Shown here piece after piece: positions 23,426 to 36,000 of a stretch of 64,000 nucleotides of DNA. The position numbers and the translations under genes were made by a program. Numbering within the stretch: position 1 is the stretch's first letter; each line of letters begins with the position of its first letter. The stretch is from Rhabditoides inermis (Eukaryota > Nematoda > Chromadorea > Rhabditida > Rhabditidae), in the NCBI GenBank assembly GCA_963966185.1, contig CAWZYM010000272.1, positions 603,501 through 667,500 of the forward strand, written 5' to 3'. The notes under the pieces were generated by a model, which did no database searches, had not been told where the DNA came from, and saw nothing but the letters and a program-made list of their open reading frames with translations.

Positions 23426-26400
23426 ATGAACCCGATCATATGTGAACAATACGCAGTGATAAAATACTATGAGTTTGCGCCATTTATCCATGGTCCACTG
23501 TACTCGATATGGTGAGTGATGCAATAAAAAAAGTGGTTTAGGGAGGTTCTAAGATGCTTTTTGTGCAAAACTTTATCCACCCCCACCTTTTCTGTCTAAC
23601 TCTCTTCAGCGCCTCATACTCTCTTGGGTAAAGTTTCGGGTGTGAGTTAAGTATGGCCAAAGTTTGGGCTCAGTTTCACAACGAACCCCCAGTCCAGCAG
23701 CGAGAAACTCGGGGCAAAAATGGAAACTTTATCCTTCTTTGACCCATAACTTGGGTCAAGTTTCATCTTAGAACCTCCCTTAGAACAACATTTGTAGTGC
23801 GTACCGCATCTTCCGTTACATGTTTCGCAAGGATCAAGCGTTTCTTCTCAATCATATTGTGAGTTGGCCTTCCAGCAACTAACTTTGTTAAATTGACCAT
23901 GACTTACAGAAATTGTAACGAGTTTGTACTTGAAGAAGAACTTCGGGGAATATTGTAGTGAGTGCTAATCACAGAAACTCGTATGTTAGTATTACAAATA
24001 TCAGTTTCATGTTTCATTATTGTGAACAGACATGCATATTTAAATACGTTTATACGCTTCCTAGCGAAAAACACTTGAACAAATGGGAACACGCGCTTAT
24101 GACCTCTTATTCTAATCATCTATTTCTCTGCGAGTACACACTCTCCATCGCACTTGCTGCCAGCCGTTATATGTTCCGCGTACATTAATTCTAAACAGTA
24201 AATTCGAGGCGCGATAACTTTACAGCGGGCGAGATTCTCCAGAATTCTTCTTTTAATACAAATATCAATAGTTACGTAGTTAAGTTACAAAAGATTAGTT
24301 ATGCATGACATATATGTATTTTTTTTGCGAAAAAGCATATGTTAGAAAAAAACGCATATAAACAAAAAAAGCATACAAACAAAAAAACGTGTATCACACA
24401 CAAGGACACAACGCGTTGAAAGAGCAGTTAATTACGCTGGCGAAATCGAGAAAAGGTGTTTTGAACACTGTCGGTGGTGTCTGAGGGGTCTCTCTGTCAC
24501 AGGCCGCTCGGAGCTATCTCAAATCGCACAAACTTTGTTTTACTAACTTGAGGAGGCAAATTTCAATTTGAAGCGCAAACTTCGCAAATGCGCATCACTC
24601 AATCACAGACTTTAATAATTTTTCACATTCACTTTTCTGCGAAACTGTTCAAAATCCGTGTGTTCAGGAGAATATTTGTTTTAAACTTTGATAAACTTTA
24701 CCGTCTACGTTTACTCACTCCACTTTCAACATTCAGTTGTGGTTGATGGTTGTGGACGTATTGGTGATGATCACGGTTCCCATCATACTTTTCCCGCTGC
24801 CCGTAGGATACTCAAAGAGAGTGCCCGCTTCACAAGGTGGAATGTACATCATTGTGGTGAGTTGAGGATTTTTTCGTATTCTATTTTTTTTCTGTGATCT
24901 TTTCTCACTTTTTTTTCCAGTTCATCCTGCTTACTTCGTTTTCGCTCGTTGGCGGCGCGATGGTGCAAATCTTCGTCCACAAATACCACGTGAGGGCAAC
25001 TGAAGACTGAACGTCTTCGACTGATTCGCATAGTTTCACAGTCGATCGTCAACCTCGGTCGGGTGCACACGAAACGCGTCTACTTCGAGATGTCGCTGTG
25101 CTATGTGACGTGGCTGATGTGCGTGCCGTTCATTGTCTACTTCTTCTACAGCAACAATAAAAACGACACGTTTGCGAGGAATCTGCGCAACATTGGCGCG
25201 GTTTGTGGTCGAGTCGCCATGCGAGCAATGTTGTCTTTTTCAGACATACGTCAACCTGCCCGTCTTCATGGAGGAACACAACATCGAACATTACTTTGCG
25301 TTTGATATGACGAGTTGGCGCACGAGAGCGCTGGCTTATTACATCATTGTGAGTGCTAAGCAGGGATGCAACAAGCAAAACGCACACTGAGTTCTTTCAC
25401 TAAGCACTCGTGAAACTTGTTCATCTGCCGATACAAGTTATACTGCAATACGATGATTAGTCGTATCCTCCGTCCACAATGACAACACGGGCCAGAAGAT
25501 GTTTATTGGCAGTCACAACATGCGCGTGGTGGTGTGCGCTATACACTGATGAGAGAGCGCGGCTGCGCAGCAACCGCGCCCCTCTATTACATCGATTGGG
25601 GTCATACACATGGCCAGAGGGGCCGTGAATGGAATGCATAAGTGCATACATAATCCGGACCATCGCAATACAACCAATGATCTAGACAATGAGGTCCAAA
25701 CCAAAGGTTCTCGAGTACACGTCGTTAGCTGTTAACAGGAAGCGGATCAGATGACGTCACTGACTTCTGACTATTCTTGACGATTCCAGGCGTACGACCT
25801 GTCTCTGGTGGCGGCTAGCGTTTGTCTGGCCACTCGCATCATCCACTTCCTCCAGCACACACACAAGATGAGCCAGGCCAAGGCCAACCAGTACCTCAAA
25901 GCAATCAAGATGCTCGCTGTCCAGGTGAGGCAATCTACTTTGTGATGAACTCATGAATGTTACATTCTTACATTGTAAAACACATTTTCCTTGGCAATTA
26001 CAAAATAATAATAATTCGGAACTTGAGGTCTAAGGTCGCGGCATTAAGATCTCGCTTATCAGATTGTGTTTAGTTCTCGTTGATTAAAAGTTAGATTTTG
26101 TTCTCATTTCTAATTTACAAGACTTTTTTAGGTTTGCGCTTACAGCTTACAATGTTTTGAGAAAAAAACGGAGAAACAAATAAGATTTTGAAAGTCTTTT
26201 TTGTTTCAGACGATAATTCCGCTGGCTATGATGCTATTGCCTCGACTGTGGATGATTGTATCGATGATAGGAGTCATATGGGCAGTGAACTGTGAGTTCA
26301 TTCAAAAAGTTATCCGAACCAAAATCCAAAGATCGTGTTGTACTTGTACTAACAAGTAAGCGTTAACGCGACGGTTTCAAACATCACTTTAGTGCAAAAG

Positions 26401-27022
26401 AAATATTAGAGCAAAATCAGGGGCGGCGCGCAGCGCCGCCCGTTTGTTATGTATGATCTGTGGCGCGTTTGGTATGATTTGTTTTCTGTACTTTGAAAAA
26501 AAAAACACCGAAAAGCAATGATATATGAATTTTATGACGTGCTAGGCAAGAACGACTGGGTTGTGATCTCGACATCTCTCCATTCTCTCCTCACAGTCAT
26601 GCTCATCACATACATGCACACGCGACCCGGACAACAGAGCAGAAAGGTGGGTATACTTACACTTGTGATCAGTTATCACCGAAAACAGTAAGTACGATAT
26701 AAACATATGCAACGTATTGTTCAATTGTCAAAGAAGAGACCTCAACAGGACACGGCTATCAGAGAGTTTGTTGTATCATAGTAGATATCTCTAACTTCAA
26801 CGGCCCCGTCTGCCGCCCCCTGGGGGTGGCCTCCCTTGCTGCTTTGTGGCTCCCCACTTGAGTGTGTTTTGTTGTTGCATCCTACTTTCTTCCTTTTTCA
26901 CATGTTATCATTATGCAACCGTATAAACTTAGGTGTCGGGGGCTCGGAGCGATGTGCGCTGCAACATGATCAGCGTGCGGCCGCCGGCCGACGACAAACG
27001 CCGACAGTCGTCGTTCATTTGA
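23426..27022 (+). CDS. SRH-family 7TM chemoreceptor, complete
   Basis: Ten exons join in phase: 23426-23511, 23798-23858, 24737-24856, 24921-24989, 25042-25200, 25244-25348, 25790-25924, 26210-26291, 26546-26646 and 26933-27022, giving 305 aa. Family signs are the TM2 region LWLMVVDVLVMITVPIILFP, YVNLPVF in the second outer loop, KMSQAKANQYLKAIKMLAVQ before TM6 followed by TIIPLAMM, and SLHSLLTVMLITYMHTRP in TM7, the SRH 'SLHG' position. The tail is short and basic. SRH receptors are nematode chemosensory GPCRs; the ligand is unknown. ATG 23426 is the first Met of the first exon. A candidate AATAAA lies at 27,360. Introns carry a MITE (intron 1), a 230-bp repeat (intron 6) and a Helitron-like end (intron 8). 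Confidence 0.87.
23540..23781. repeat. MITE in SRH intron 1
   Basis: GGGAGGTTCTAAGATG at the left is repeated inverted as CATCTTAGAACCTCCC at the right, about 240 bp apart. No coding potential was seen. Confidence 0.75.
25443..25675. repeat. 230-bp dispersed repeat, copy 1 (SRH intron 6)
   Basis: Nearly identical to 29,051-29,280, sharing for example GACAACACGGGCCAGAAGAT and GTGGTGGTGTGCGCTATACA. The ends are weak inverted repeats around GCAATACGATG and CATCGCAAT. Type unknown, probably a MITE. Confidence 0.7.
26412..26440 (-). mobile_element. Helitron-like 3' end in SRH intron 8
   Basis: The minus strand reads ACAAACGGGCGGCGC, a short loop, GCGCCGCCCC, then CTGA followed by TT. It matches the ACAAACG-hairpin-CTRA pattern of the ends at 5,257, 41,675 and 53,358. 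A matching 5' end was not found. Confidence 0.5.
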
Positions 27023-27448
27023 GCTCTATGGGTTCTAGGTTCTATGTCGCGTACTAACCACTACAACTTTTTTTCATGTGCAAGTCGAAATTCGTTTTCT
27101 GAGCGAAGAAACATCATGTTTTGAAATTTTGTATAGTTTTTTTTTAAATTTTACATAAACTTTCAGTGATTTCACTGTACAATTGTTTAGTATCGTTTGT
27201 CGTTAACACATTTTTTTTAGTTATAGAAAACCGACTATTTTTTTTGTCTTTTCACTTGTAGGACTTTCTTATAGGTTTTGATTGTACGATTCTTGTGTGT
27301 AAGTAGAACACATTTCTCACACGCACAATATACAATATTACAACACGGACAGTTGATATAATAAAGTTGGCGGGGAAAATTGACTATGGTGTCAGTGAAG
27401 TGTATTCAACAATATTCTGGGGAGAGAGTCGCTTTCGGAATAGTGCTG

Positions 27449-27611
27449 ACATGGAGTGTCGTTTAGGTCACAGAAGCCGATGGTGACCGAACTGATATCA
27501 GAGATACCCTAGGGGGTCACTAGTCGAAAACCGTTTTCAAATCCACAGGACCGGCCATACGTTTCGAGATTGGTCACCATCGGCTTCTGTGACCTAAACG
27601 ACACTCCATGT
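27449..27611. repeat. MITE with 40-bp perfect inverted repeats
   Basis: The 40-bp arms at 27,449-27,488 and 27,572-27,611 start ACATGGAGTGTCGTTTAGGT and are exact inverses. A related half-element lies near 32,590-32,680, sharing TCGACTAGTGACC and the GTATCTCTGA stretch. Confidence 0.85.
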
Positions 27612-30503
27612 GAGTGCACTGGATGTGAGTAATAATATAAAAATGGTTTATCCATAGGCGCAGACAAAACACAAAACACGAAATACAAACTGGTGCGGAA
27701 TGTACAAAGGTTTAGTGTTTAGTCCCCGGATGGGTCCTTGGAGAGTATTGCTCCCTATAGCAAAGCCTCATCCGGTGGGTAGCATCTTTCGAAAACCTTC
27801 TTTCTTCTTCCATATAGAGTATGCGGCCTTGATTTGTCTTCGAACGCGTGAGCCATATGGACCACGTTGCCTCTAACGTCGAACGTTCTCGAACTTTTCT
27901 CGACCATTTGCATACTTGCTTACGGTTGATCCATTCGTCATCATCAGTTCATCACGTTGCAAAATCCAAAAAATCCGTGAGTTACCCAATAGTGCACTCC
28001 CAACAGGCTTATTCGGCTCCTCCTTATCGTCTCACAGTGAACGGCTCCGGACATCGATCGATAACAGTGACGTACTTACTTCTCTTCCGGTCGCGGGTGC
28101 CGCCGTCGCTCTTCCGTTCGATTTCGTTTTGTACCTTCTTTTCCTCCAATCGAGAATCCGCGCTTCGCCCTACTAGTGCACTCCCAACAGGCTTAATCGG
28201 CGTCGCCTTATCGTCTCACAGTGAACGGCCTCAATTCGAGAATCAGTTGATACTCCACAGAAACTCATCTCCGAGCGGCTGTGGCGGTGACTTTTATTGT
28301 CGTCGGGTGGTCATTCGAGGGAGCGCGGGAAGGGGCAACCGCTCGCGGAACGGGAAAATGAGAAGTGAGTATAGAGTAAAAGAAGTGGTTGAATGATTGT
28401 AGCCAACAACTTAACACGGTACTTCACGACAATTGTCGCTTTCAGTAGCAAACATGGGCTCCACTCATCACGATGACATTCCTGCTGAGATTGCGGAGCA
28501 TTGCGGAGCTTTCAGAAGAACAAGAATGTGTTGAGGATTAACATGGTCGCAACCAACATCGAGAAGAACAGAAACTACAATCATACTGTGGGGTGGTGAG
28601 CAACTCAACTTTTTTTTCTGTTGTCTTTGTATTATGATGTATTATGATTATATAAAAGATTTCACCAAAAAAATAAACAGTACTTTCACATAATAAAAAG
28701 TGGCTTGTGACAGTCTGCCATTAATCAGGACAGTTAGAGCGGATGATAAAAAAAACCATAGTTTTCACTCTACACTACGTGAAAACGACCGTTTTCACTC
28801 ACCATCACCAAACATAGGACGGGGACGGACACAGCTTTATTCCGGCGGTTGCATCACATCCGTACATGGACATGAAACATGACGTGTCACTGGGGCCATT
28901 GTGAGGTGGGAAAAGGGGGGGGGGGGATCGCGCGAGTGTTGTCCTCCCAGGCGAGGTAGACGTCGTCTCGGCGGGAGGTAGGGGATGGGAACGGAGAGGG
29001 GTGAAGACGTCTGCTGCACGCGATACGCGCCCAAAGGCACAGCAGTGATCTTGCAATACGATGGTTCGTCGTATCCTTCGTCCACAGTGACAACACGGGC
29101 CAGAAGATGTTTATTGGCAGTCACAACATGCGCGTGGTGGTGTGCGCTATACACTGATGAGAGAGCGAGGCTGCGCAGCAGCCGCGCCCCTCTATTGCAT
29201 CGATCGAGGTCATTACACATGGCCAGATGGGCCGTGATAAGAATGCATTAGTGCATACATAATCCGGACCATCGCAATCTAATGCCTGAAAAAAGCTGAA
29301 TTGGTTTATTTAGGTTGCCGGTGATCCGAAGCGGTGAACGAGAAGATCCGAAGCGGTGAAGCATAGACACGATGTACATGCTTCGATCATTGATGTATTG
29401 GTAGCGCTAGTGAATATGACACTATGCCGTGAAGGCGTATACGCGATCACAACCTTCGAAGTCATTTCGCCGCTGACACAAGAGAATATAGCCTCACTAT
29501 TGCTATAATTCACTTCTCTCGCGCACGTATATATGCCCATGAACAATAGTACGATTACCGTAATACACTCTGAATACCGGTGTCGAGAAACGGACGATGG
29601 GATGATGGTATAGCGACGACATACACTCTAGGTACTGGATACTTCAGCTAGGCACTCGCGGTGGACGACTTAGGTGCACTCGTCACCGTGTACTCCTATT
29701 GTAACGCAGTATATTGTCAGGAGAAACACACATGATACCGGCGCTTGTGTGGTGCGTGGGGCCGATGCTGGAGACACTGCGAACCTACAACCTATGCTGA
29801 GTGACTGTATCCCGCGCTTCTACGCCTCCACCTGCGTCGACTGCAGGGCAAAAAAGGCGGCCGCTCGCGCCATACCGACGCGAAACGAGTAGGAGGCCCA
29901 ACAACAATCTCGTTGCACTCCAGTGGGGAAGACATAAGAAACGACTTTTGTCTTCACAAACTTTGACCTGAAAAACCATATACCATGTTTTCTTCCTCAT
30001 CGCCTTTCTTCCGTTAAATTTCGTCTCTCTCTCTCCGTCATGTCTATTTGCTGCTTGACTCATCGCTGTCCCCAAATCCTTCCGTGTGAATCTATTCGAA
30101 TCAACTCGTAAACTAAAGTCGAGTGTATGTAGGCAAGCGCCGCCTTGGCACGAACCGATGATAGAGGAGGGAGGGGGGCAGTAAAACGGCGGAGGGTGGG
30201 TGGGAACATAAAAGCCGTAGAATGGAGAGCCTTCTGCCTACGAAATACGGAGTGGCCGCGCGGAGCGGTTCGCGTCGCGGTCAGCGCTGGAGCGCGAAAA
30301 CGCCACAATATCACAAGAAAGTGTATATGTAGAGTAGACGAACGGCCGAGTGCGCGATTGAGTTGATAGCGTCTCGTGGTTCGAAGAAACTGCAAACGCG
30401 CCGTCGGTGTCTCGGATGCAACGGACACGTGCTGAGACAGGTAGTCGCTTATTCATTTTTCTTTGTTTGTTTTTCCTTATTTTTACCACAATCTCCTTAT
30501 TAA
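27612..30503. other. Repeat-rich region without recognised genes
   Basis: The 182-aa plus-strand frame at 27,848-28,396 contains a duplicated 60-bp stretch (27,990-28,050 and 28,172-28,232, sharing GTGCACTCCCAACAGGCTTA) and no known domain. I do not call it a gene. A short coding-like stretch at 28,445-28,596 was not recognised. The 230-bp repeat recurs at 29,051-29,280. Confidence 0.45.
29051..29280. repeat. 230-bp dispersed repeat, copy 2
   Basis: Same orientation as 25,443-25,675 with scattered substitutions. It is outside any gene. Confidence 0.7.
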
Positions 30504-31008
30504 GGTACAGTACAATTCCTAAAAAGTCAAAAACCACTGAAAATTTTGAGAATTTTTAAAAATTCCAAAAAATCGTTCTAACTCCGTTCAGAGGCCGAAT
30601 TTCGAGATGCACCAAAAGAGAGAAGTGTAGTCCATACTGGTGCGGGTTGGATGGTATACTTTTTGTCAACATTGTAATGGTTCTAATCGGAGTTTTCGTC
30701 TTTCTCGTTTTCCATTTGACACCGGGCAATCGCTGTTTGCCGCCAAATGACCGAGTTTTTATGCAAATGAGTCATGACTGATAGCTGTCATTTCTTTCCT
30801 TGGAGTTGCATATGGATATCTCCTATTAGAACCATTGCAATGTTGACAAAAAGCGAACCATCCAACCCGCACCAGTGTGGACTACACTTCTCTCTTTTGG
30901 TGCAACTCGAAATTCGGCCTCTGAAGGGAGTTAGAACGATTTTTTGGAAATTTTAAAAATTCTCAAAAATTTCAGTGGTTTTTGACTTTTTAGGAATTGT
31001 ACTGTAAC
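30504..31008. repeat. 505-bp foldback element
   Basis: The left arm (30,504-30,694) and right arm (30,820-31,008) are inverted copies of about 190 bp. The outer end is GGTACAGTACAATTCC and the arms include CCATCCAACCCGCACCAGT. Some mismatches show age. No ORF. Confidence 0.85.
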
Positions 31009-31229
31009 CGTCACTTCTTCTAGATAAAGATGGTTCAGGAGCTGGACAAGAGAAGACTTCTGGACGAGTGCAAAGTGGACGTACTCAGTCGATCCGGACG
31101 GACGTCTCGACTTGGTTCAGGTGGGGGAGATGTCACATAGTGAAGTGAGAGGTTCACTATGTGTGCACTCGTCTAAGTATACTCTAGTGTAGGCTGAGAC
31201 AGTAGGGTCACTTAACTTACAGAGGCGCG
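31009..31229 (+). other. Possible short exon of unknown gene
   Basis: A TTCTAG acceptor at about 31,021 is followed by an open stretch starting KMVQELDKRRLLDECKVDVL. I found no partner exons and do not recognise it. Confidence 0.2.
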
Positions 31230-31587
31230 GTACCTAGAGTACCTAGAGAGTACCGAGAGTACCGAGAGTACCGAGAGCGCCGAGAGTACCGAGAGTACCG
31301 AGAGTACCGAGAGTACCGAGAGTACCGAGAGTACCGAGAGTACCGAGAGTACCGAGAGTACCGAGAGTACCGAGAGCGCCGAGAGTACCGAGAGTACCGA
31401 GAGTACCGAGAGTACCGAGAGCGCCGAGAGTACCGAGAGCGCCGAGAGTACCGAGAGTACCGAGAGTACCGAGAGTACCGAGAGTACCGAGAGTACCGAG
31501 AGTACCGAGAGTACCGAGAGTACCGAGAGTACCGAGAGTACCGAGAGTACAGAGAGTGCCGAGAGTATCGAGAGTGCCGAGAGTAAC
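31230..31587. repeat. 9-bp minisatellite (GAGAGTACC)n
   Basis: About 40 tandem copies of GAGAGTACC with occasional GAGAGCGCC variants. Because the unit is a multiple of three it stays open in translation, giving a (GTL)n frame on the minus strand; this is a by-product of the repeat. Confidence 0.95.
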
Positions 31588-33050
31588 AGCCCTACGTACG
31601 TAGTGCCTGGGAGTGAAAGGGACCAAGTAGAGTTTACTCCAGGTGGGAGCTACACCAACCGAGACCGAGAAGAGCAGCTGAGGCTGAGCCCCGAGAGATG
31701 GAAGCTGTTGCGACGCCGCCGTGCTCACTCTCTATCGCACGCCGTCACCCTACCAAGCTACAGTACCCCGACAGCCGCGGGATACAAGAGCGCGCCCGTT
31801 AGACTCGGCGCCCCGCCCCCTTACATCGGTGATTGGTCCCAACCACCTCTGACACACCAACGCATCCCATCCGTTACCCCCGGTGCCCTTACCGTATGTG
31901 CTCTCGCCTTCCCATGTGCTATCACCCAGACTGCGTATCAACCGGGTAGATCGACCCGCCCCCAGTAGACAAGTATATAAGGGTCTGACCCATTCAGTAG
32001 TCATTGAGCCCACTCGTTTAGACACGGTACTCATGTACTCATCATATCAAGTGTGACCTGTTATATCGCTCGTGCTCATGTTTGTATTGCTCGCTCAGTC
32101 ACCTCGCTCTTTAGTTGAAACTCGATTCTCTTATGTGTTCTGTCATTGCTGCTAGTTCACACATACACATACAAGCCTCTATTGCTCGCACACCCTTCCG
32201 CTCGTCACTAAATAATCGGTGCATACACGGTTGCAAACTGGAAACCATTTCGTTTCGTGTAACAATAGTGTTTAAATTTCCTACATTTCGTTAACTGACG
32301 TTTTCGGTTTGTAGAAAGTTTCGTGTTTGGGCAGTTGGTAGAAATCTCTTATCATTTTTTTGTTTCAAGTCGAACAGTCATATTCTTTGTTTAGAGCTAC
32401 ATAACTACAAAACGTTGGCGATTTTTAAACAACATTTTCAAAAAAAATCCGACGAAGGTTTCCACATGATCCCCTCACCATGCGTGACTCCAACCTTCCG
32501 AACAAAAAAGTACAAGTCCGGAGAGAATCGGCAAAATGAAGTGGTCTGAAGGACTCTGAACCCCCTGCTGCTTGTCAGACGACTGCTCTAATCTCGAAAC
32601 GTATGACCGGTGCTGTGGATTTAAAAACGGTTTTCGACTAGTGACCTCCTAGGGTATCTCTGACGACACTCCTTGTCAGCAAATACTTCTGATAAGTCCT
32701 ATCTGATTATGCTATCGAGTGCTATTGCAAAACACTAAATACATTCACAAATACTTCTGGTAAAACGTTTCGAAACGATAGGCACAAATAGTCAGTCAAG
32801 CCAGCATCATATTGAAAAATAACTGAGCATATCGAAAGGCCGTTTAGTCACTCCACTCTTCATCACTCCTTTCACTGCAACACCCCGCGCTTTCTTGATC
32901 ACCACACTCTCTCGTCACTTTCCATAGATTGCGCTCTGTGTTCTCTTTCTCGGTTCATCTTTCTCCCGGCACACGCACTGAATCCTTTTATGCAGCTGTT
33001 GCCGTCTTTACCATCGTTTTCCAAATTTGCATTTATCAAACTTTTAGAGT
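31588..33050. other. No gene recognised; isolated TATA box
   Basis: TATATAA at 31,974 is followed about 25 bases later by TCAGTAG, an initiator-like spacing. No gene or LTR pair was found to go with it. Confidence 0.3.
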
Positions 33051-36000
33051 ATGTCCGCAACTCTGGATGACGATCTGTTCACGTGTATGATCTGCCTGGA
33101 ATCCTTCCACAAACCGCAAGTGTGAGTCAAATTACATGAATTCGAATGTCAATTCTGAACTGCAAACTGCAAATATGGCATGTCACGGCTTCCCGAAATT
33201 GTCGTTTTGCGGAACAACTTTTCTCACGTGTCAGGGGCGGAGCAGGGCGCCGCACCGCGCTTTTGATGCACGCGCTGCGGCCTGCAGGCGGAAAGACGCG
33301 TCAGCATTGCTGATCGCCGATTGGCCGAGTTGCCTCATTTGCTATAATAAAGTTTCCATGTATCTATACTCTGCGCCAGAGCGATAATTTTCGATCTACT
33401 TCGTTTGCAGTTCGAAACACGGTACATACCACAACCGTCTGCCTCTCTTGTTATGCGCGCTATTGCCGCGAGCTGACTCTCCGTCTTCCTACCCCACCGC
33501 GCGCAACTTATTGCGAGCACAGAACTGAATGCATCGGTCGCGCGCAAGCCACGCAACTGGATACTAGGAGCTGTGTTGGCGCATATAGGGGTTTTCGAAG
33601 GTCTTCTACAAGATGTATATGTTAGTTCCTTGTTAGATTTTAGAAACTTTTTATCATAAAATATTTTTCGAAAAAAACATTTTGAAAAAAGTTATGACCA
33701 AAAAAATGATTTTTTTCAAATTTTCATTGTTTTTGGAAATGTTCCGGTCCGAAAAAACAAAAATGACTTACATCACCTTAAAAAGCGTTTTATGTTTAGT
33801 TTCCATGATTTTTTTTTCAAAAAAAGCGATTGTACCGTCTTTCGCCATCTAGACGATTGAAAGTGGTCCAGTCAGCCTAAATGCCGATATTACAACCAGC
33901 GCGGCAGCGCTGGTTGGTTTGTGTTAACCCTAGTCGCGCGCTAGAATCGGCAAAAGGCGATTGAACGAAAGGTTCCTTAGAATCTTTACGAGAACAATGT
34001 GATGCTGATAAATGTTATCAGAATGTCAGAAAATGGTTAAGTTTCGATTTTGGTAACGCTAGCTGTTGTAGGAAGCGAGATACGCGCGCGCGCCCCCTGA
34101 GGGGCAGGCAATCCCCCGTGTACGGAACGTTTTCTCGGGGGGGGGTGGCGCGCACCGGCTGCCCCCAGCAGACAGGAGGTGCACTATCCGCACTGCCTGT
34201 GGTTTGCACTGATATCGTTTAGATCGCGAGCTCTGCCGTGCGCACAGTAGTGTTGTGGTTAGCGATTGCGCCCGTTGATACACATGGCTCGAGTTCGGTT
34301 CCGGCTGGCGGCGAATCTTTTGTAATATATGATTTTACATAGAAATGACATTGGAATTGTAAATTTTCCCATCAGCATTACCTAAACTCTTTTTTGCAAA
34401 TTTTATACAATTTTGGACTCAACAAGGTGAGTGAACTGTTGGACTTCTTTAAAAAAAATGTTTTGTGGTTCATGTTAATGTAGAAAGATTTATATGAAAT
34501 CCAATAAAAGTACATTCATTATCTTTTAAAAGGACTTCCGTAAGAGAAGAGTTTGTGTTACTCAATGTAATGCAACAAAAGCTCATGCATTTTATCAATC
34601 GAAATAGTACACAAACCTGCTCCAATAGTTCAACAAGTTATATATAATCGATCGGATACCGAAATTTCCCGACATACAACATTTGCTCGCATTAGTTTTT
34701 ATTGCAGAAAGAGCAGGTTTGTTTACTATTTCGATTGATAAAATGCATGAGCTTTTGTTGCATTACATTGAGTAACACAAACTCTTCTCTTACGGAAGTC
34801 CTTTTAAAAGATAATGTGCACTTTTATTGTTATTTCAACTGAGAAAAAAAACAAAAACAGAGTCTACCATCAGAACCTACACAATTTGTTTGCCTTGTGG
34901 ACACATTTTCATCCATTTTCATGAAAATCGATTGCACCGTCTTTCACCGTCACCGTCTTGAGTTATTCTAAATGATACAAAATCCATACGTCAAAGTTGA
35001 AAAAAATCACTGACATACCACAAACAAAATACGTAGGTTACTCTGTTGGTCACATATCACTCCGTTCTGGTTAATTCGAATTGATACAACAGATCAAAAC
35101 TGAATCGAACTGTGCAACAGTGGTCAGGATAGAGAGACCACCTTCATCGTCTGGATGGCGAAAGACGGTGCAATCGATTTCCATGAAAATGTGTCCACAA
35201 GGCAAACAAAATGTGTAGATTTTGATGGTAGCCTCTGTTTTTGTTTTTTCCCAGTTGAAATAACCATAAAAGAGCACATATCGGCATTTAGGCTGACTGG
35301 ACCACTTTCAATCGTCTAGATGGCGAAAGACGGTACAATCGATTTTTTTGTGAAAAAAAATCATGGAAAGGAAACTAAAAACGCTCTTTAAGGTGATGTG
35401 AGTCATTTTTGTTTTTTCGAACCGGAACATTTCCAAAAAAAATGAAAATTTGAAAAAAAAAACATTTTTTGGTCATAACTTTTTTCAAAATTATTTTTTT
35501 CGAAAAATACTTCATGATAAAAAATTTTAAAATTAAACAAGGAATCGAACAAGCACCTATTTTAAATGTTTTGGTGAAAATTGACCGATTTGAGGTAGTG
35601 GTCCCTTAATGAGCCTAGTTTGCATATTTGACAAAAACTAACATATACATCTTGTAGAAGACCTTCGAAAACCTCTTTATGCGCTAACATAGCTCCTAGT
35701 AACCACCTCGACCGTTTCTTACAGAGACGGTGTGTTATATCATATCACCTCCGTCCGCGATGCGTTGCGGGCGGGGATGATATGATATACAAGTTTTGCG
35801 ACGTTACGCATTCAATTCATGACAGTGTCAGGAGAAAATAAAGGTACGGGCGCGTTCTGAGGGTAATTTAACAATCCCTCACCTATCGCGGAGTTAGTGA
35901 AACAAAGTCGAAACCCCGATAATCCCGAACGCGCGCAAACAACGGGTTATTTTCGAATTTTCAATTGCCCGCCGCCAAAATTTTTGATGCCTCTCGCGCA

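Larger units (their letters stand above)
33561..35702. mobile_element. DNA transposon with long inverted repeats, nested
   Basis: The left arm (33,561-33,895) and right arm (35,278-35,702) are imperfect inverses; both contain GGTCCAGTCAGCCTAAATGC or its inverse and the end TACTAGGAGCT. The interior holds a second inverted pair (34,858-34,960 and 35,128-35,260, around TGCACCGTCTTTC) and a foldback (34,502-34,836). No transposase ORF seen. It sits in the presumed long intron of the RING/coiled-coil gene. Confidence 0.75.

Noticed and set aside
27848..28396. 182-aa plus-strand open frame
   Set aside because: It contains an internal DNA duplication that is also open in other frames, low-complexity composition, no domain and no partner exons.
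28445..28596. Possible small ribosomal-protein-like exon near 28.5 kb
   Set aside because: The frames are short and mutually inconsistent, and I could not match any ribosomal protein.
25548..29165. CTGATGAG in the 230-bp repeat, as in a hammerhead ribozyme core
   Set aside because: No GAAA or matching stems at the required spacing in either copy.
31243..31728. 161-aa (GTL)n open frame
   Set aside because: By-product of the 9-bp minisatellite; no splice sites or family signal.
31974..32010. TATA box plus initiator as an LTR promoter
   Set aside because: No second LTR, primer-binding site or gag/pol frame is nearby.
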